Shown piece by piece: positions 1 to 7,919 of a stretch of 35,790 nt of DNA. Source of the stretch: Rhodospirillaceae bacterium (GTDB lineage: Bacteria > Pseudomonadota > Alphaproteobacteria > Rhodospirillales > Rhodospirillaceae); assembly GCA_009693785.1 (NCBI GenBank), contig SHWP01000037.1, positions 1-35,790 on the forward strand, written 5' to 3'. The notes under the pieces are model-generated. The model was not told where the DNA came from and ran no database searches. It saw only the letters and a list, made by a program, of their open reading frames with translations. Each line of letters starts with the position of its first letter. Positions within the stretch are counted from its first letter, which is position 1. The position numbers and the translations under genes are program-made.

Positions 1-216
1 AATCGAGCCTGGGAGCACCGGAATCCACTTCACCCGCTGGGTGCGCCATAACTGCCCTCGATCCAACGACATAAACTGCTGATGCCTATGTCTGAATCGA
101 TGCGCGCTCCCTGGCAACTCATATGTTCATCCGGGGAATGCGGGCTTAATCAGTTATCTATGCGCCTGGCTTCAATCATGACCGGCAATAGATTCAGGGT
201 CCAGTGCTTCTCAACT
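1..216. other. Gene-free left edge
   Basis: No convincing gene is seen on either strand. The only structure found is a 16-bp motif at 125-140 whose inverted copy lies near the right edge. Short open frames here show no recognisable protein. The stretch may be the end of a mobile element cut by the window boundary, but that is inference. Confidence 0.4.
125..140 (+). repeat. 16-bp inverted repeat, left copy
   Basis: The motif GTTCATCCGGGGAATG at this place is the exact reverse complement of 35646-35661. The flanking sequence outside the 16 bases is not shared between the two sites. This fits terminal inverted repeats of an insertion sequence, with element sequence lying outward at both edges. 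No transposase of such an element is visible inside the window. Confidence 0.5.
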
Positions 217-1011
217 TTAAGGAGTGCCCAAAATGACCCGCCGCAGGGGGGCTTGGATCTCAGCATTCGTGGCCAAGATGTTGCCTGTGTCTAGCGGGCT
301 TGCCGGGCCATGCAGGTCGGTCACGAAGCCCCCGGCCTCCTGAACCAGCAGAATCCCGGCCGCAATATCCCATGGCTTGAGGCCCATTTCCCAGAAGGCA
401 TCGAAGCGTCCGGCAGCGACGAATGCGAGATCGAGTGAGGCGGTGCCAAAGCGTCGCAAGCCGGCGGTAGCGCCCATCACACGCGCCGACTGCTCGAGGA
501 ACTCCTCGTGCCCCGGCCGGCCCTTGAAGGGAATGCCTGTCGCGACAATCACATCATCGAGGCTTTTGCGGGCCGACACTCGCATCCGGCGGTTGTTATG
601 AAAGGCGCCGGTGCCATTTTCGGCGATGAACCAGTCTTCCGTGATGGGGTTATAGACAACACCCGCAATAATCCGGTCTGCGCGTTGCAGGGCGATCGAC
701 ATGGCGAAATGCGGAATGCCGTGCAGGAAGTTCGTCGTGCCGTCGATGGGGTCGATGATCCAACGGTGTTCGCCATCGCTGCCAGCAATCACGCCGCCTT
801 CTTCCAGCACAAATCCAAAATTCGGGCGGGCTTTGGAAAGTTCCGCGACTAAAGTCTTTTCAGTCTTGGTATCGGCGGCGGTGACAAAATCGCTGGGGCC
901 CTTGCGCGAGACCTGTAGGTTCTCGACCTCACCAAAATCGCGCTTCAAGGCCTTTGCGGCCTTCTCGGCGGCCGCGACCATCACTGTCATCAGGGCCGAA
1001 CGAAGCGCCAT
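217..1011 (-). CDS. suhB: Inositol monophosphatase family protein SuhB
   Basis: A Mg-dependent phosphatase of the inositol monophosphatase fold, 264 residues, the usual family length. The metal-binding signatures are all present: acidic pair Glu70-Glu71, the DPIDGTTNF motif at 87-95, and the second motif WDIAAG at 214-219. The ATG at 1011 gives the natural N-terminus. It lies 31 bases downstream of efp on the same strand, so the two are probably co-transcribed, an arrangement common in Alphaproteobacteria. In E. coli SuhB also acts in rRNA transcription antitermination; whether that role applies here cannot be read from the sequence. No terminator is seen after the stop. Confidence 0.9.
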   Translation of the reverse strand: MALRSALMTVMVAAAEKAAKALKRDFGEVENLQVSRKGPSDFVTAADTKTEKTLVAELSKARPNFGFVLEEGGVIAGSDGEHRWIIDPIDGTTNFLHGIPHFAMSIALQRADRIIAGVVYNPITEDWFIAENGTGAFHNNRRMRVSARKSLDDVIVATGIPFKGRPGHEEFLEQSARVMGATAGLRRFGTASLDLAFVAAGRFDAFWEMGLKPWDIAAGILLVQEAGGFVTDLHGPASPLDTGNILATNAEIQAPLRRVILGTP

Positions 1012-1042
1012 GGGCTTTGACCGTAAAGGGGTTTAGCTGGAG

Positions 1043-1609
1043 TTAGTCTTTGGCCCGTTCGACGTAGGTAATGTCTTCGGTGTTGACCACGATCCGGTCA
1101 CCAGACGTGACGAACGGCGGGATCATGATTTTCAGGCCATTCTCAAGCACGCCGGGCTTATAGGACGATGAGGCCGTTTGGCCCTTCACGACAGGATCGG
1201 CTTCGATGATACGTAAAGTCACCGACTGCGGCAGGTTCACAGCCACGGCTTTGCCTTCGATGAAATTGACGCTGACTTCCATGTTGTCTTGCAAGAAGGC
1301 GGCTTTTTCCCCCAGCAATTCGCCCGGAACGTTGAATTGATCGAAGGTCGTGGAGTCCATGAAAGTGAACACATCGCCATCGCGAAACAGGAATTGGCAA
1401 TCGATCTCGCGGACTTCCAGGCGCTCGACCGTATCGGCCGTGCGCCAACGATCCTGCGACTTGGTGCCGGTGGCCACATCGCGCATTTCCACTTGAATGA
1501 AGGCGCCGCCCTTGCCTGGTTGCAGCAGCTGGATTTTAAGAACCGTCCATTGCTTGCCTTGATGTTCGATAACCATGCCACTGCGCATGGTGTTGGCTTG
1601 AATCTTCAT
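1043..1609 (-). CDS. efp: Translation elongation factor P
   Basis: EF-P binds between the P and E sites of the ribosome and relieves stalling at polyproline. The protein has 188 residues, the standard length of the three-domain factor. The modification loop reads PGKGGA with the target lysine at Lys33, equivalent to E. coli Lys34. The divergent neighbour epmA encodes the enzyme family that beta-lysylates this lysine. Several proteins in this window have proline runs (TolA and the N-terminus of the pseudokinase at 29225), which are plausible EF-P clients. The ATG at 1609 matches the conserved MKIQ start. Confidence 0.96.
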   Translation of the reverse strand: MKIQANTMRSGMVIEHQGKQWTVLKIQLLQPGKGGAFIQVEMRDVATGTKSQDRWRTADTVERLEVREIDCQFLFRDGDVFTFMDSTTFDQFNVPGELLGEKAAFLQDNMEVSVNFIEGKAVAVNLPQSVTLRIIEADPVVKGQTASSSYKPGVLENGLKIMIPPFVTSGDRIVVNTEDITYVERAKD

Positions 1610-1765
1610 GGGTCACGCCTAGGGAGATTGAATTGCCGTTTTTGTTGATTTTCCTGGGGAAAAGCGGGGGGCTTGTAACAGGTTGACCTAGCCCGCGCAA
1701 CCAAGGAGAAACGTAGCCAAGCGTGGCATTCGCCCCGTGAAACAGCCGGTTTAAGCCTCGTTATC

Positions 1766-2833
1766 ATGCCTGATCTGCGATCTTGGTGGCACCCCGACCA
1801 ACTGGCCCGCCGCAAGCCTTACCTTGAGGTGCGCCGCGCCGGGCTGAAGGCCGTGCGGGCCTATTTTCAGGCCGAGGGGTTTGTCGATGTCGAGACCCCG
1901 ATTTTGCAAGTCTCGGGCGGAATCGAACGCCACATCCAAGCTCTGACGACGACACTGCATGAACCCTTAGCCCAAGGCAGTAGTGAGCGGGCCCTGCATA
2001 CTTCGCCCGAATTCGCCATGAAGAAGCTGCTCGCGGGCGGTATGAGCAAAATCTATCAGCTCGCGCGCGTGTTTCGCGATGGCGAGCGCAGCCCGCTCCA
2101 TCACCCCGAATTCACAATGCTGGAATGGTACCGCGCAAACACGACCTACGAGGCCATGATGAACGATTGCGCGGTACTAATGGCCAAGGTCGCGAAGGCA
2201 GCCCATCGCACGCTAGAGCATGATGGGTTGCTGAAGTGGCGCGGCCAAAAATGTGATCCAGCGCAGGAGCCCGAACGCATCACGGTGGCCGAGGCATTCT
2301 CGCGTCATGCCAACATCGATTTGCTTGCGACCATCGCTGACCCTACAGAACCAATGCCTAATCCCGACCTATTGCGCGATCAGGCCAAGAAGAATGGCGT
2401 GCAGGCTTCTGTGTCAGATAATTGGGAAGACATCTTTTTCCGCGTCATGTTGGACAAGATCGAGCCCAAATTGGGCGAGGGGCGGCCGACCATATTGTGC
2501 GAGTACCCGGCCTGTTTGGCGGCCTTGGCGCAACGCAAACCGGGCGATGGGCGTGTTGCCGAGCGTTTTGAGCTCTATGCCTGTGGGGTGGAACTGGCCA
2601 ATGCGTTCGGGGAACTGACCGATGCGGCCGAACAACGCCGCCGTTTTGCCCATGATCGTGAAATGCATCGCCAGCTATATGGTGTGATGCCGCCGCTGGA
2701 TGAAGACTTCTTGGCGGCCCTGGACTCAGGCCTGCCGCCCTCATCGGGTTGCGCGTTGGGTTTCGACCGGCTGATTATGTTGGCCTCTCATGCCAATGAC
2801 ATCACCGATGTGCTGTGGGCGCCGGTGGCGTAA
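1766..2833 (+). CDS. epmA: EF-P lysine ligase EpmA (GenX/PoxA)
   Basis: A class II lysyl-tRNA-synthetase paralogue that attaches beta-lysine to EF-P instead of charging tRNA. At 355 residues it consists of the catalytic domain alone; the anticodon-binding domain of true LysRS is absent, which is diagnostic for EpmA. Motif 2 is clear at about 103-123 (FRDGERSPLHHPEF, then MLEWYR), and motif 3 ends the protein with ALGFDRL. It is divergent from its substrate gene efp across 156 bases. The partner enzyme EpmB (lysine 2,3-aminomutase) is not in this window and would be expected elsewhere. Confidence 0.93.
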   Translation: MPDLRSWWHPDQLARRKPYLEVRRAGLKAVRAYFQAEGFVDVETPILQVSGGIERHIQALTTTLHEPLAQGSSERALHTSPEFAMKKLLAGGMSKIYQLARVFRDGERSPLHHPEFTMLEWYRANTTYEAMMNDCAVLMAKVAKAAHRTLEHDGLLKWRGQKCDPAQEPERITVAEAFSRHANIDLLATIADPTEPMPNPDLLRDQAKKNGVQASVSDNWEDIFFRVMLDKIEPKLGEGRPTILCEYPACLAALAQRKPGDGRVAERFELYACGVELANAFGELTDAAEQRRRFAHDREMHRQLYGVMPPLDEDFLAALDSGLPPSSGCALGFDRLIMLASHANDITDVLWAPVA

Positions 2834-2836
2834 CTA

Positions 2837-2873
2837 TTGAATCGAATTCTGAGGATCAGATTCTAAGTCGTTG
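2837..2873 (+). repeat. 37-bp imperfect repeat, copy 1
   Basis: Begins four bases after the epmA stop and aligns without gaps to 3694-3730. It can fold into a hairpin with the arms CTGA/TCAG extended by GAAT/ATTC around a single bulged T. A second perfect 7-bp arm pair (GATTCTA 2859-2865 with TAGAATC 2878-2884) overlaps it. It contains GANTC sites at 2839 and 2859, with a third at 2880. Same orientation as copy 2. Confidence 0.55.
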
Positions 2874-3005
2874 AAAATAGAATCGGATTTAGGCGTGATC
2901 ATGCGCCATAAACTCGAGCGCAAATGGTCAGAGCTTGCTTAAATCAAGCGAAGCAGGTGCGTCAAAAAGTGCGACTCTTTTTCTTACAATTTTAGCACAT
3001 AAAAA

Positions 3006-3032
3006 AACGCGCCGGGCATGGCCCAGCGCGTT
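3006..3032 (-). terminator. Rho-independent terminator of the 3056-3589 gene
   Basis: Arms AACGCGC (3006-3012) and GCGCGTT (3026-3032), then one C/A mismatch and an inner GGGC/GCCC stem closed by ATG. On the minus strand the hairpin is followed by seven T residues, as expected for a gene ending at 3056. On the plus strand only four T follow, so it may also stop epmA transcription weakly. Confidence 0.8.
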
Positions 3033-3055
3033 TTCCGTGAGGAGATATCGCTAAA

Positions 3056-3589
3056 TTATTTCTTGGCGGGCATCGCAGCAGGAGCTGGCGCTGCTGAAGC
3101 GCTTTGGGTGCCGCAGACACTCTCGACAAACCCCGTCGCTGCTATCTTGGTTTCGGTGGCCTTGATACCATCGACCTCTTTGCGCATTTCGCCACAGTAG
3201 AAAGCATAGCTACCATCGCAGATTTGCGTAGTGCGCGCGGCAAAGGTGCTGTTGTCTTCAGAGGGAACCCAAGGGGTATGTTCTTGTTTCTTCTCCCGGG
3301 CGGCTTTGGCTACGCGGTCTTCGTATTCAACCCGGTCACGGCGCTTGCGCCGCTCGGTCTGAATGGCTGAGCTATTGTTGCACACCGTCGCGGCCATGGC
3401 CGTCACGCGCCAGGCGTCAGGCGCACCTTGCTGGAACGTTGGCACTTGATCGCACATCTGGGCGATCTTCGCGTTACAATGCTTCTGAGTATTGGGCTCG
3501 TCTTTCTTGTCTTGGGCCATTGTCGGCATCGCCAAAGCAAAGCCTAGGGCTGCTGCTGCCAGTGCTGCGAACGCGTCTCTCTTCAACAT
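3056..3589 (-). CDS. Secreted six-cysteine protein of unknown function
   Basis: A 177-residue protein that I do not recognise. Residues 1-25 form a signal peptide (basic start, hydrophobic Ala-rich core, cleavage likely after the TMA preceding Gln26). The mature part has exactly six cysteines (38, 46, 70, 124, 132, 159), suggesting up to three periplasmic disulfides. A highly charged central segment at about 78-104 looks helical, and the C-terminus is an Ala/Pro tail ending in two lysines. It is a single-gene unit with its own terminator, lying between two 37-bp direct repeats. No catalytic motif is seen. Confidence 0.8.
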   Translation of the reverse strand: MLKRDAFAALAAAALGFALAMPTMAQDKKDEPNTQKHCNAKIAQMCDQVPTFQQGAPDAWRVTAMAATVCNNSSAIQTERRKRRDRVEYEDRVAKAAREKKQEHTPWVPSEDNSTFAARTTQICDGSYAFYCGEMRKEVDGIKATETKIAATGFVESVCGTQSASAAPAPAAMPAKK

Positions 3590-3693
3590 TGTCGTCTCGT
3601 CCCCACGGATAAATCAAAAACTGTGTGCCGTTTTCGCGGCGAAGCTGGCCCAACATAGGCGGAAAAAATGCCTGCGCCAAGTCTCGTCAGTAC

Positions 3694-3730
3694 TTGAATC
3701 AAACTCTGAATCTCAGGTTCTAAGCGGTTG
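3694..3730 (+). repeat. 37-bp imperfect repeat, copy 2
   Basis: Aligns without gaps to 2837-2873. The hairpin arms CTGA/TCAG are kept, while an outer T-A pair of copy 1 is a C-G pair here, a compensatory change that supports a structured element. It spans the 3' end of thiE (stop at 3720-3722, minus strand). GANTC sites occur at 3696 and 3708. Confidence 0.55.
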
Positions 3731-4400
3731 GTTTGGCGGCGAATTTCGCGTTGAATGCGCGTACCGCCGCTGCCGGGCCGCCGGTGTAACCCCAGATGCC
3801 ATTCGACACGGCCAGAAAATCTGCCCCGGCAGCGATCAAGGGTTCGCAGTTCTCGACGGTGATTCCCCCGATGGCGACACAAGGTACGTTGGTGGTCTCG
3901 GACCAGATCTGCAGGACTTCGGGGTCCACGGCATCTAGCGCCGAGACATCCTTGGTGGTGGATGGGTAAAACGCCCCGAAGGCCACGTAATCGGCCCCCG
4001 CATCGGCCAAATCCATGGCGACGTGCCGCGAGCCTTTGCAACTGACGCCGACGATGGCCTCGGGGCCGAGGATACGCCTGGCCTCGGCGTAGGGAGTATC
4101 TTCGGGCCCGATGTGCACGCCATCACAGCCCAATTGGGCTGCAAGATCTGGCCGGTCGTTGAGAATGAAGGCGACCTCTTTGGCGTGACAAATGGGCATG
4201 AGAGCTTTGGATGCGGCGCGAATTGACGCGTCGTCACAGCTCTTCAGCCGCAGTTGCAGTGAGGCCACGTCACCAGCCGCCAGAGTCTCCTCAAGCAGCC
4301 CTGAGAAGGCGTTAGGGTCGGGAATAGCCGGTGGGGTGAGAATGTAAAGCCGGCAACGCGTCGGGTTGGGAGCGGGCCCTATTTTGGTCGTATTTTCCAC
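3720..4400 (-). CDS. thiE: Thiamine-phosphate synthase
   Basis: Joins HMP pyrophosphate and thiazole phosphate to thiamine phosphate. The TIM-barrel signatures are present in order: LNDRPDLA and [11 protein letters not shown] (substrate and Mg binding), GVSCKGS, then [11 protein letters not shown], and VAIGGIT near the phosphate site. The length of 226 residues is normal. Start is GTG at 4400 with a GGAGG about 10 bases upstream; no better ATG is available. It follows fbaB by 33 bases on the same strand. No TPP riboswitch is seen ahead of it. The HMP-phosphate kinase gene thiD lies far away at 22881. Confidence 0.92.
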   Translation of the reverse strand: MENTTKIGPAPNPTRCRLYILTPPAIPDPNAFSGLLEETLAAGDVASLQLRLKSCDDASIRAASKALMPICHAKEVAFILNDRPDLAAQLGCDGVHIGPEDTPYAEARRILGPEAIVGVSCKGSRHVAMDLADAGADYVAFGAFYPSTTKDVSALDAVDPEVLQIWSETTNVPCVAIGGITVENCEPLIAAGADFLAVSNGIWGYTGGPAAAVRAFNAKFAAKPTA

Positions 4401-4433
4401 GCCAACCGGCCTCCACTTGTCGGGAAAATGCTC

Positions 4434-5366
4434 TTAATCGTCTTTGCCCTTGTAAATATCGATCAGCTTGCCAAGCAGGGCCATGGCATCGTCGTAGGGC
4501 CGCTGGAACGAGTTGCGCCCGATGATCGAACCATTGCCGCCGCCATCGCGGATGGCTTTAGCTTCTTCGAACAAGCTGTCTTCGCCCTTTTTGCCGCCGC
4601 CCGAGAACACCACGATACGCCGTCCGCCAAAGCAGCTTTGAACTACATGGCGTACGCGTTCGGTCAGGGTCGCGCGGGGAATGTTGTGGGCCTCATAAAC
4701 CTTTTTGGCTTCAGGCTGATCGAGATGATCGGTCGGCAGTTTTACCTTGATGATGTGCCCACCCAGCAAAGCCACCATGTGTGCGGCATAGGCCACGACA
4801 TCCAAGCCGGTCTCGCCATCTTTACTGACGTATTTTCCGCGTGGGTAAGACCACACGACCACGGCCAAACCGGCTGCTTTGGCCTCGGCGGTGAGTTCGC
4901 GCAAATCATTCATCATGCTGTAAGCGGACTCAGAACCCGGATAAATCGTGTACCCGATGGCCGAGCAGCCCAGGCGCAGCGCGTCTTTGACGCCGCCAGT
5001 GATGGCTTGCGTTGGCGCATCTTTTTCGCCGTTCAGCGAGTTGGCGCTATTAACCTTGAGGATCGTTGGGATTGCCCCAGCAAACGAGTTAGCCCCGTCT
5101 TCAATCATGCCCAGAGGGGCCGCGAAGGCCGATAAGCCTGCATCGACAGCTAATCGCCAATGGTATTGCGGTTCGTAGCCAGGCGTGTTGGGGGCAAAGC
5201 TGCGTGCCGGGCCGTGCTCGAAACCCTGGTCGACGGGCAGAATCACCAGCTTGCCGGTGCCGCCGAGCCTCCCGCTCATCAATATTCTGGCGAGGTTCGC
5301 CTTCGTGCCGGGGTTATCGCTATCGTAGCAATCGAGGATTTTCTTTATCCGGGACGAAATCTTCAT
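4434..5366 (-). CDS. fbaB: Class I fructose-bisphosphate aldolase, archaeal/DhnA type
   Basis: Cleaves fructose 1,6-bisphosphate through a Schiff base, without a metal. The chosen ATG at 5366 (310 residues, MKISSRIKKI) has an AAGGA about 10 bases upstream; a TTG at 5387 in the same frame is less likely. Visible signatures are LVILPVDQGFEHGP near residue 40, GYTIYPGS near 138, and the Schiff-base lysine region HIIKVKLP, where Lys207 or Lys209 is the nucleophile. The GGGKKG stretch near the end fits phosphate binding. It precedes thiE on the minus strand and is divergent from the zauP-like gene. Confidence 0.9.
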   Translation of the reverse strand: MKISSRIKKILDCYDSDNPGTKANLARILMSGRLGGTGKLVILPVDQGFEHGPARSFAPNTPGYEPQYHWRLAVDAGLSAFAAPLGMIEDGANSFAGAIPTILKVNSANSLNGEKDAPTQAITGGVKDALRLGCSAIGYTIYPGSESAYSMMNDLRELTAEAKAAGLAVVVWSYPRGKYVSKDGETGLDVVAYAAHMVALLGGHIIKVKLPTDHLDQPEAKKVYEAHNIPRATLTERVRHVVQSCFGGRRIVVFSGGGKKGEDSLFEEAKAIRDGGGNGSIIGRNSFQRPYDDAMALLGKLIDIYKGKDD

Positions 5367-5542
5367 GACCTGTTGTCCTTGGACCAAACGAAACGCATCA
5401 CAAAGCTGAATTTCGCGCGAACATATAGAGGGACGGCTTAGGCTTGCCTAGGTGTCTTCAGTTCGAGGTCGATTGACCAGTAGCTTTATGCGCCGTATGC
5501 TCAATTATAATAGGAGAAAAAGGCCCTATTCCGTTGAAAGAT

Positions 5543-5785
5543 ATGAAAAACAACTCTGAGAGCCCCGTTGCTAGCGCACTCGAAAAGCTCGACCGCGCCG
5601 TGCTGCGCCTCGAGCGGGCCGCCGATAAACTTAAGCCGGATTTACCCCGGCTTGTGGACTATCCGAAGCTTGAGCAAAAGCTGAGCGGCAGCCAACGCCA
5701 GAATGACATTTTGCGCGAGGCCGTGGGCCGGGTGTCGACGCGGCTTGATCACGTCATTGGCCGCATCAGCGCGGCCCTCAAATGA
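5543..5785 (+). CDS. ZauP-like coiled-coil protein upstream of ZapA
   Basis: An 80-residue, highly charged, almost wholly helical protein with heptad-like Leu/Ile/Val spacing in two blocks (about 12-30 and 46-79) separated by a proline-containing turn. Its position directly upstream of zapA and its size match the DUF4164/ZauP type of alphaproteobacterial proteins; in Caulobacter ZauP pairs with ZapA to focus the FtsZ ring. The assignment is mainly by position and coiled-coil character. ATG 5543 is preferred over TTG 5534; neither has a strong ribosome site. A TATAAT sits at 5506-5511 but lacks a good -35 box. Confidence 0.7.
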   Translation: MKNNSESPVASALEKLDRAVLRLERAADKLKPDLPRLVDYPKLEQKLSGSQRQNDILREAVGRVSTRLDHVIGRISAALK

Positions 5786-5805
5786 ACGGTGTGGGGGCTT
5801 AGCGC

Positions 5806-6135
5806 GTGGGACAGGTTTCAATCACCATCCGTGGCCGCAATTACCAAATCACCTGCGATGATGGTCAAGAGGCCCACTTGGCGCGGCTCGGGCGTTATCT
5901 CGATCAACAGTCCGAGCAACTCACGGCGGCCACCGGTTCCATTAGCGATGCTCTGATGATGGTCATGGTGGCGCTCACGGTTGCCGACGAGCTGGCCGAC
6001 GCTACATCCAAGCTGGAAGCTCTGAATTCAGGCAGCCGCGCCGCGCAAGACAAGATCGACACAGGCACAGCGACACTGATCAACGGCCTAGCCAAGCGAA
6101 TTGAGGATATTGCCGCGGTGCTCGAACGCCCGTAA
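5806..6135 (+). CDS. zapA: Cell division protein ZapA
   Basis: Promotes bundling of FtsZ filaments at the division site. The 109-residue length is typical. The N-terminal domain has the expected pattern, VSITIRGRNYQI then a helix with LARLGRYLDQ, and the rest is a long dimerising helix. Start is GTG at 5806, 20 bases after the preceding coiled-coil gene, so the two are surely one transcript. 6S RNA and 5-formyl-THF cyclo-ligase follow, the classical zapA-ssrS-fau arrangement of proteobacteria. Confidence 0.9.
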   Translation: MGQVSITIRGRNYQITCDDGQEAHLARLGRYLDQQSEQLTAATGSISDALMMVMVALTVADELADATSKLEALNSGSRAAQDKIDTGTATLINGLAKRIEDIAAVLERP

Positions 6136-6140
6136 GGTCA

Positions 6141-6305
6141 ACCTTGGAGCTGCTGGGCGCGTTAGGCCGGTGAACCCCAGGGGCGATAGTTTACTTATAG
6201 GGAGCTGTCACTGACGGGATTCCGGTCTCGTTATATGGCGCCCACCTATCACCATGGCCCATTGGACGGTCATGAACGCCGACGGCTTTGGCGGCTCCAC
6301 TTTCT
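6141..6305 (+). ncRNA. ssrS: 6S RNA (ends approximate)
   Basis: Lies between zapA and the 5-FCL gene, the standard place of 6S RNA. Bases 6146-6157 pair over 12 positions (with G-U pairs) with 6287-6298, forming the long closing stem expected of the molecule, and the interior shows GC-rich arms around an AT-rich middle compatible with the open bubble that mimics a melted promoter. 6S RNA binds the housekeeping RNA polymerase in stationary phase. Exact ends and the inner fold were not computed. Confidence 0.75.
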
Positions 6306-6344
6306 CGCTGCCTTTGATTGAAGACATACGACCACTTATATTCC

Positions 6345-6938
6345 ATGTCCCTTGCCTCGGCCCAAGCCGCCAAAATCGAGCTGCGGCGCAGCGCCCTTGC
6401 GAGCCGCAGCGTTGTCTTTGAGGCGCGCGGCGCGGCGGCGGCGGCGGCACTCGTCACGCAAACGGCAAAGGCCTTTGCCAATGTTCAGAATAAAATAATA
6501 GCTGGCTATTGGCCCATTGGCGCAGAGATCGATTGCCGTCCCGCGATGGCAGCACTCCATGCGCGTGGGCTGGCCTTGTGCTTGCCGGTTGCTGGGCAAC
6601 GCGGTGACCGGCTGATCTTCCGCCGCTGGGCTCCTGGGCAAGAATTAGATCAGGGGCCATTCGGTACTTTTCATCCCCAAGCATCTGCAGCGTCCGCCGA
6701 GCCCGATATTTTGCTAGTGCCTCTGCTTGCTTTCGACGGGCAGGGCAATCGCCTGGGCTATGGCGCAGCCTTCTACGACCGCACGCTCAATGTGCTGCGT
6801 TCGCAAGGAAGTGTGAGCGCATGGGGCATTGGTTTCGATGAGCAAGAGGTCGGGCAAGTGCCAGCCGACCCATACGATGCAAAGCTCGATGGCATGATCA
6901 CAGACAAACGCGTACTGCGTTTCGCTGCGGCCGCTTAA
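6345..6938 (+). CDS. 5-formyltetrahydrofolate cyclo-ligase
   Basis: Converts 5-formyl-THF to methenyl-THF with ATP; the gene is known as fau or ygfA. The 197-residue protein from ATG 6345 has the expected basic N-terminal helix (KIELRRSAL), the YWPIGAEID strand, and the signature GNRLGYGAAFYDR near residue 137, where the usual second Gly-Tyr is Ala-Phe, a mild deviation. The TTG at 6318 upstream would overlap the end region of 6S RNA less plausibly. ymdB starts nine bases after the stop. Confidence 0.9.
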   Translation: MSLASAQAAKIELRRSALASRSVVFEARGAAAAAALVTQTAKAFANVQNKIIAGYWPIGAEIDCRPAMAALHARGLALCLPVAGQRGDRLIFRRWAPGQELDQGPFGTFHPQASAASAEPDILLVPLLAFDGQGNRLGYGAAFYDRTLNVLRSQGSVSAWGIGFDEQEVGQVPADPYDAKLDGMITDKRVLRFAAAA

Positions 6939-6947
6939 GGGTATGCC

Positions 6948-7760
6948 ATGAAGCTTTTGTACTGCGGCGATATCATGGGCAAGTCGGGGCGCGATGCTGT
7001 CGCGAGCCATTTGCCCGCCTTACGGGCCCGCTTGGGGCTCGATTTTGTCGTCGCGTGCGGTGAAAACGCAGCCCACGGTTTTGGCATAACGGCTGCCATT
7101 TGCGAGGAGTTGTTCAAACTCGGCGTGGACGTGATCACGCTTGGCAACCATGCCTGGGATCAGCGCGAGATCATCGACTACATCAAGCAGCAGCCTAAGT
7201 TATTGCGGCCCCTGAATTTCCCGCCGGGAACGCCGGGCCAAGGCTCAGGCCTATATGTCACCGAAGCGGGGCAGAAAGTCTTCGTCGCCCAAGTGATTTG
7301 CCGATTGTTCATGGAAGCAGCAGATGATCCGTTTCGAGCGGTGAAGTCTGCAATAGATACGCAAAGCTTGCCTGCGACTGTCCATGCGGCGATCCTCGAC
7401 ATTCATGGCGAAGCCACCAGCGAGAAGGCCGGGCTGGCCTATCTGGCCGATGGGCGGATCTCGATGGCTGTGGGCAGCCACGCCCATATTCCCACGGCAG
7501 ATGCGCGTATCATGCCCGGCGGCACTGCGTTTCAAACCGATGCGGGCATGTGCGGTGACTTCGATTCCATCATCGGCATGAAAAAAGAATTGGCGATGCA
7601 CCGCTTCACAAATCGCGTGCCTGGGCAACGTCTTGAGCCAGCGACGGGCGAGGGCACCATGTGCGGCGTTTATGTAGAGACGAATGATGCGACTGGACTC
7701 GCGGTTCGCATTGAGCCGGTGCGGGTCGGCGGCATCTTGAAGCAGGCCGTTCCAGGCTAA
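6948..7760 (+). CDS. ymdB: YmdB-type metallophosphoesterase (TIGR00282)
   Basis: A 270-residue binuclear metal phosphoesterase; the Bacillus member cleaves 2',3'-cyclic nucleotides. Metal ligands are visible in order: GDIMG (Asp8), GENAAHGFG, the GNHAWDQ motif, DIHGEATSEK, and GSHAHIPTAD. The last block (FQTDAGMCGDFDSIIGM) is characteristic for the family. Start ATG 6948 has AAGGG upstream. It is common between 5-FCL and yebC in Alphaproteobacteria. Its physiological substrate in this group is unknown. Confidence 0.87.
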   Translation: MKLLYCGDIMGKSGRDAVASHLPALRARLGLDFVVACGENAAHGFGITAAICEELFKLGVDVITLGNHAWDQREIIDYIKQQPKLLRPLNFPPGTPGQGSGLYVTEAGQKVFVAQVICRLFMEAADDPFRAVKSAIDTQSLPATVHAAILDIHGEATSEKAGLAYLADGRISMAVGSHAHIPTADARIMPGGTAFQTDAGMCGDFDSIIGMKKELAMHRFTNRVPGQRLEPATGEGTMCGVYVETNDATGLAVRIEPVRVGGILKQAVPG

Positions 7761-7919
7761 ATCACTTTTCTCGCGGCACCAGTTTCCGAACCGAAAATTG
7801 CGATGTACGGCGCGACTCTAGGCGTTGCCTACAACATTTGGTATAAGCCCATCAGCATGCCACAGCGCGTGGTGTCAAAATTAGACTAAAAGAACAAAGG
7901 AATATCAGGGCGTTAGCAC

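Noticed and set aside
4428-5135. 235-codon plus-strand frame over fbaB
   Set aside because: Shadow of the aldolase gene, which has all family motifs.
5473-5511. TTGACC and TATAAT as a promoter of the zauP-like gene
   Set aside because: The spacing is 27 bases, too long for a sigma70 promoter, and a start there would exclude the AGGAG.
3720-5560. Possible TPP riboswitch for thiE
   Set aside because: No THI-box pattern is found ahead of thiE or fbaB; the CTGAGA at about 5556 lies inside the zauP-like gene and lacks the other conserved parts.
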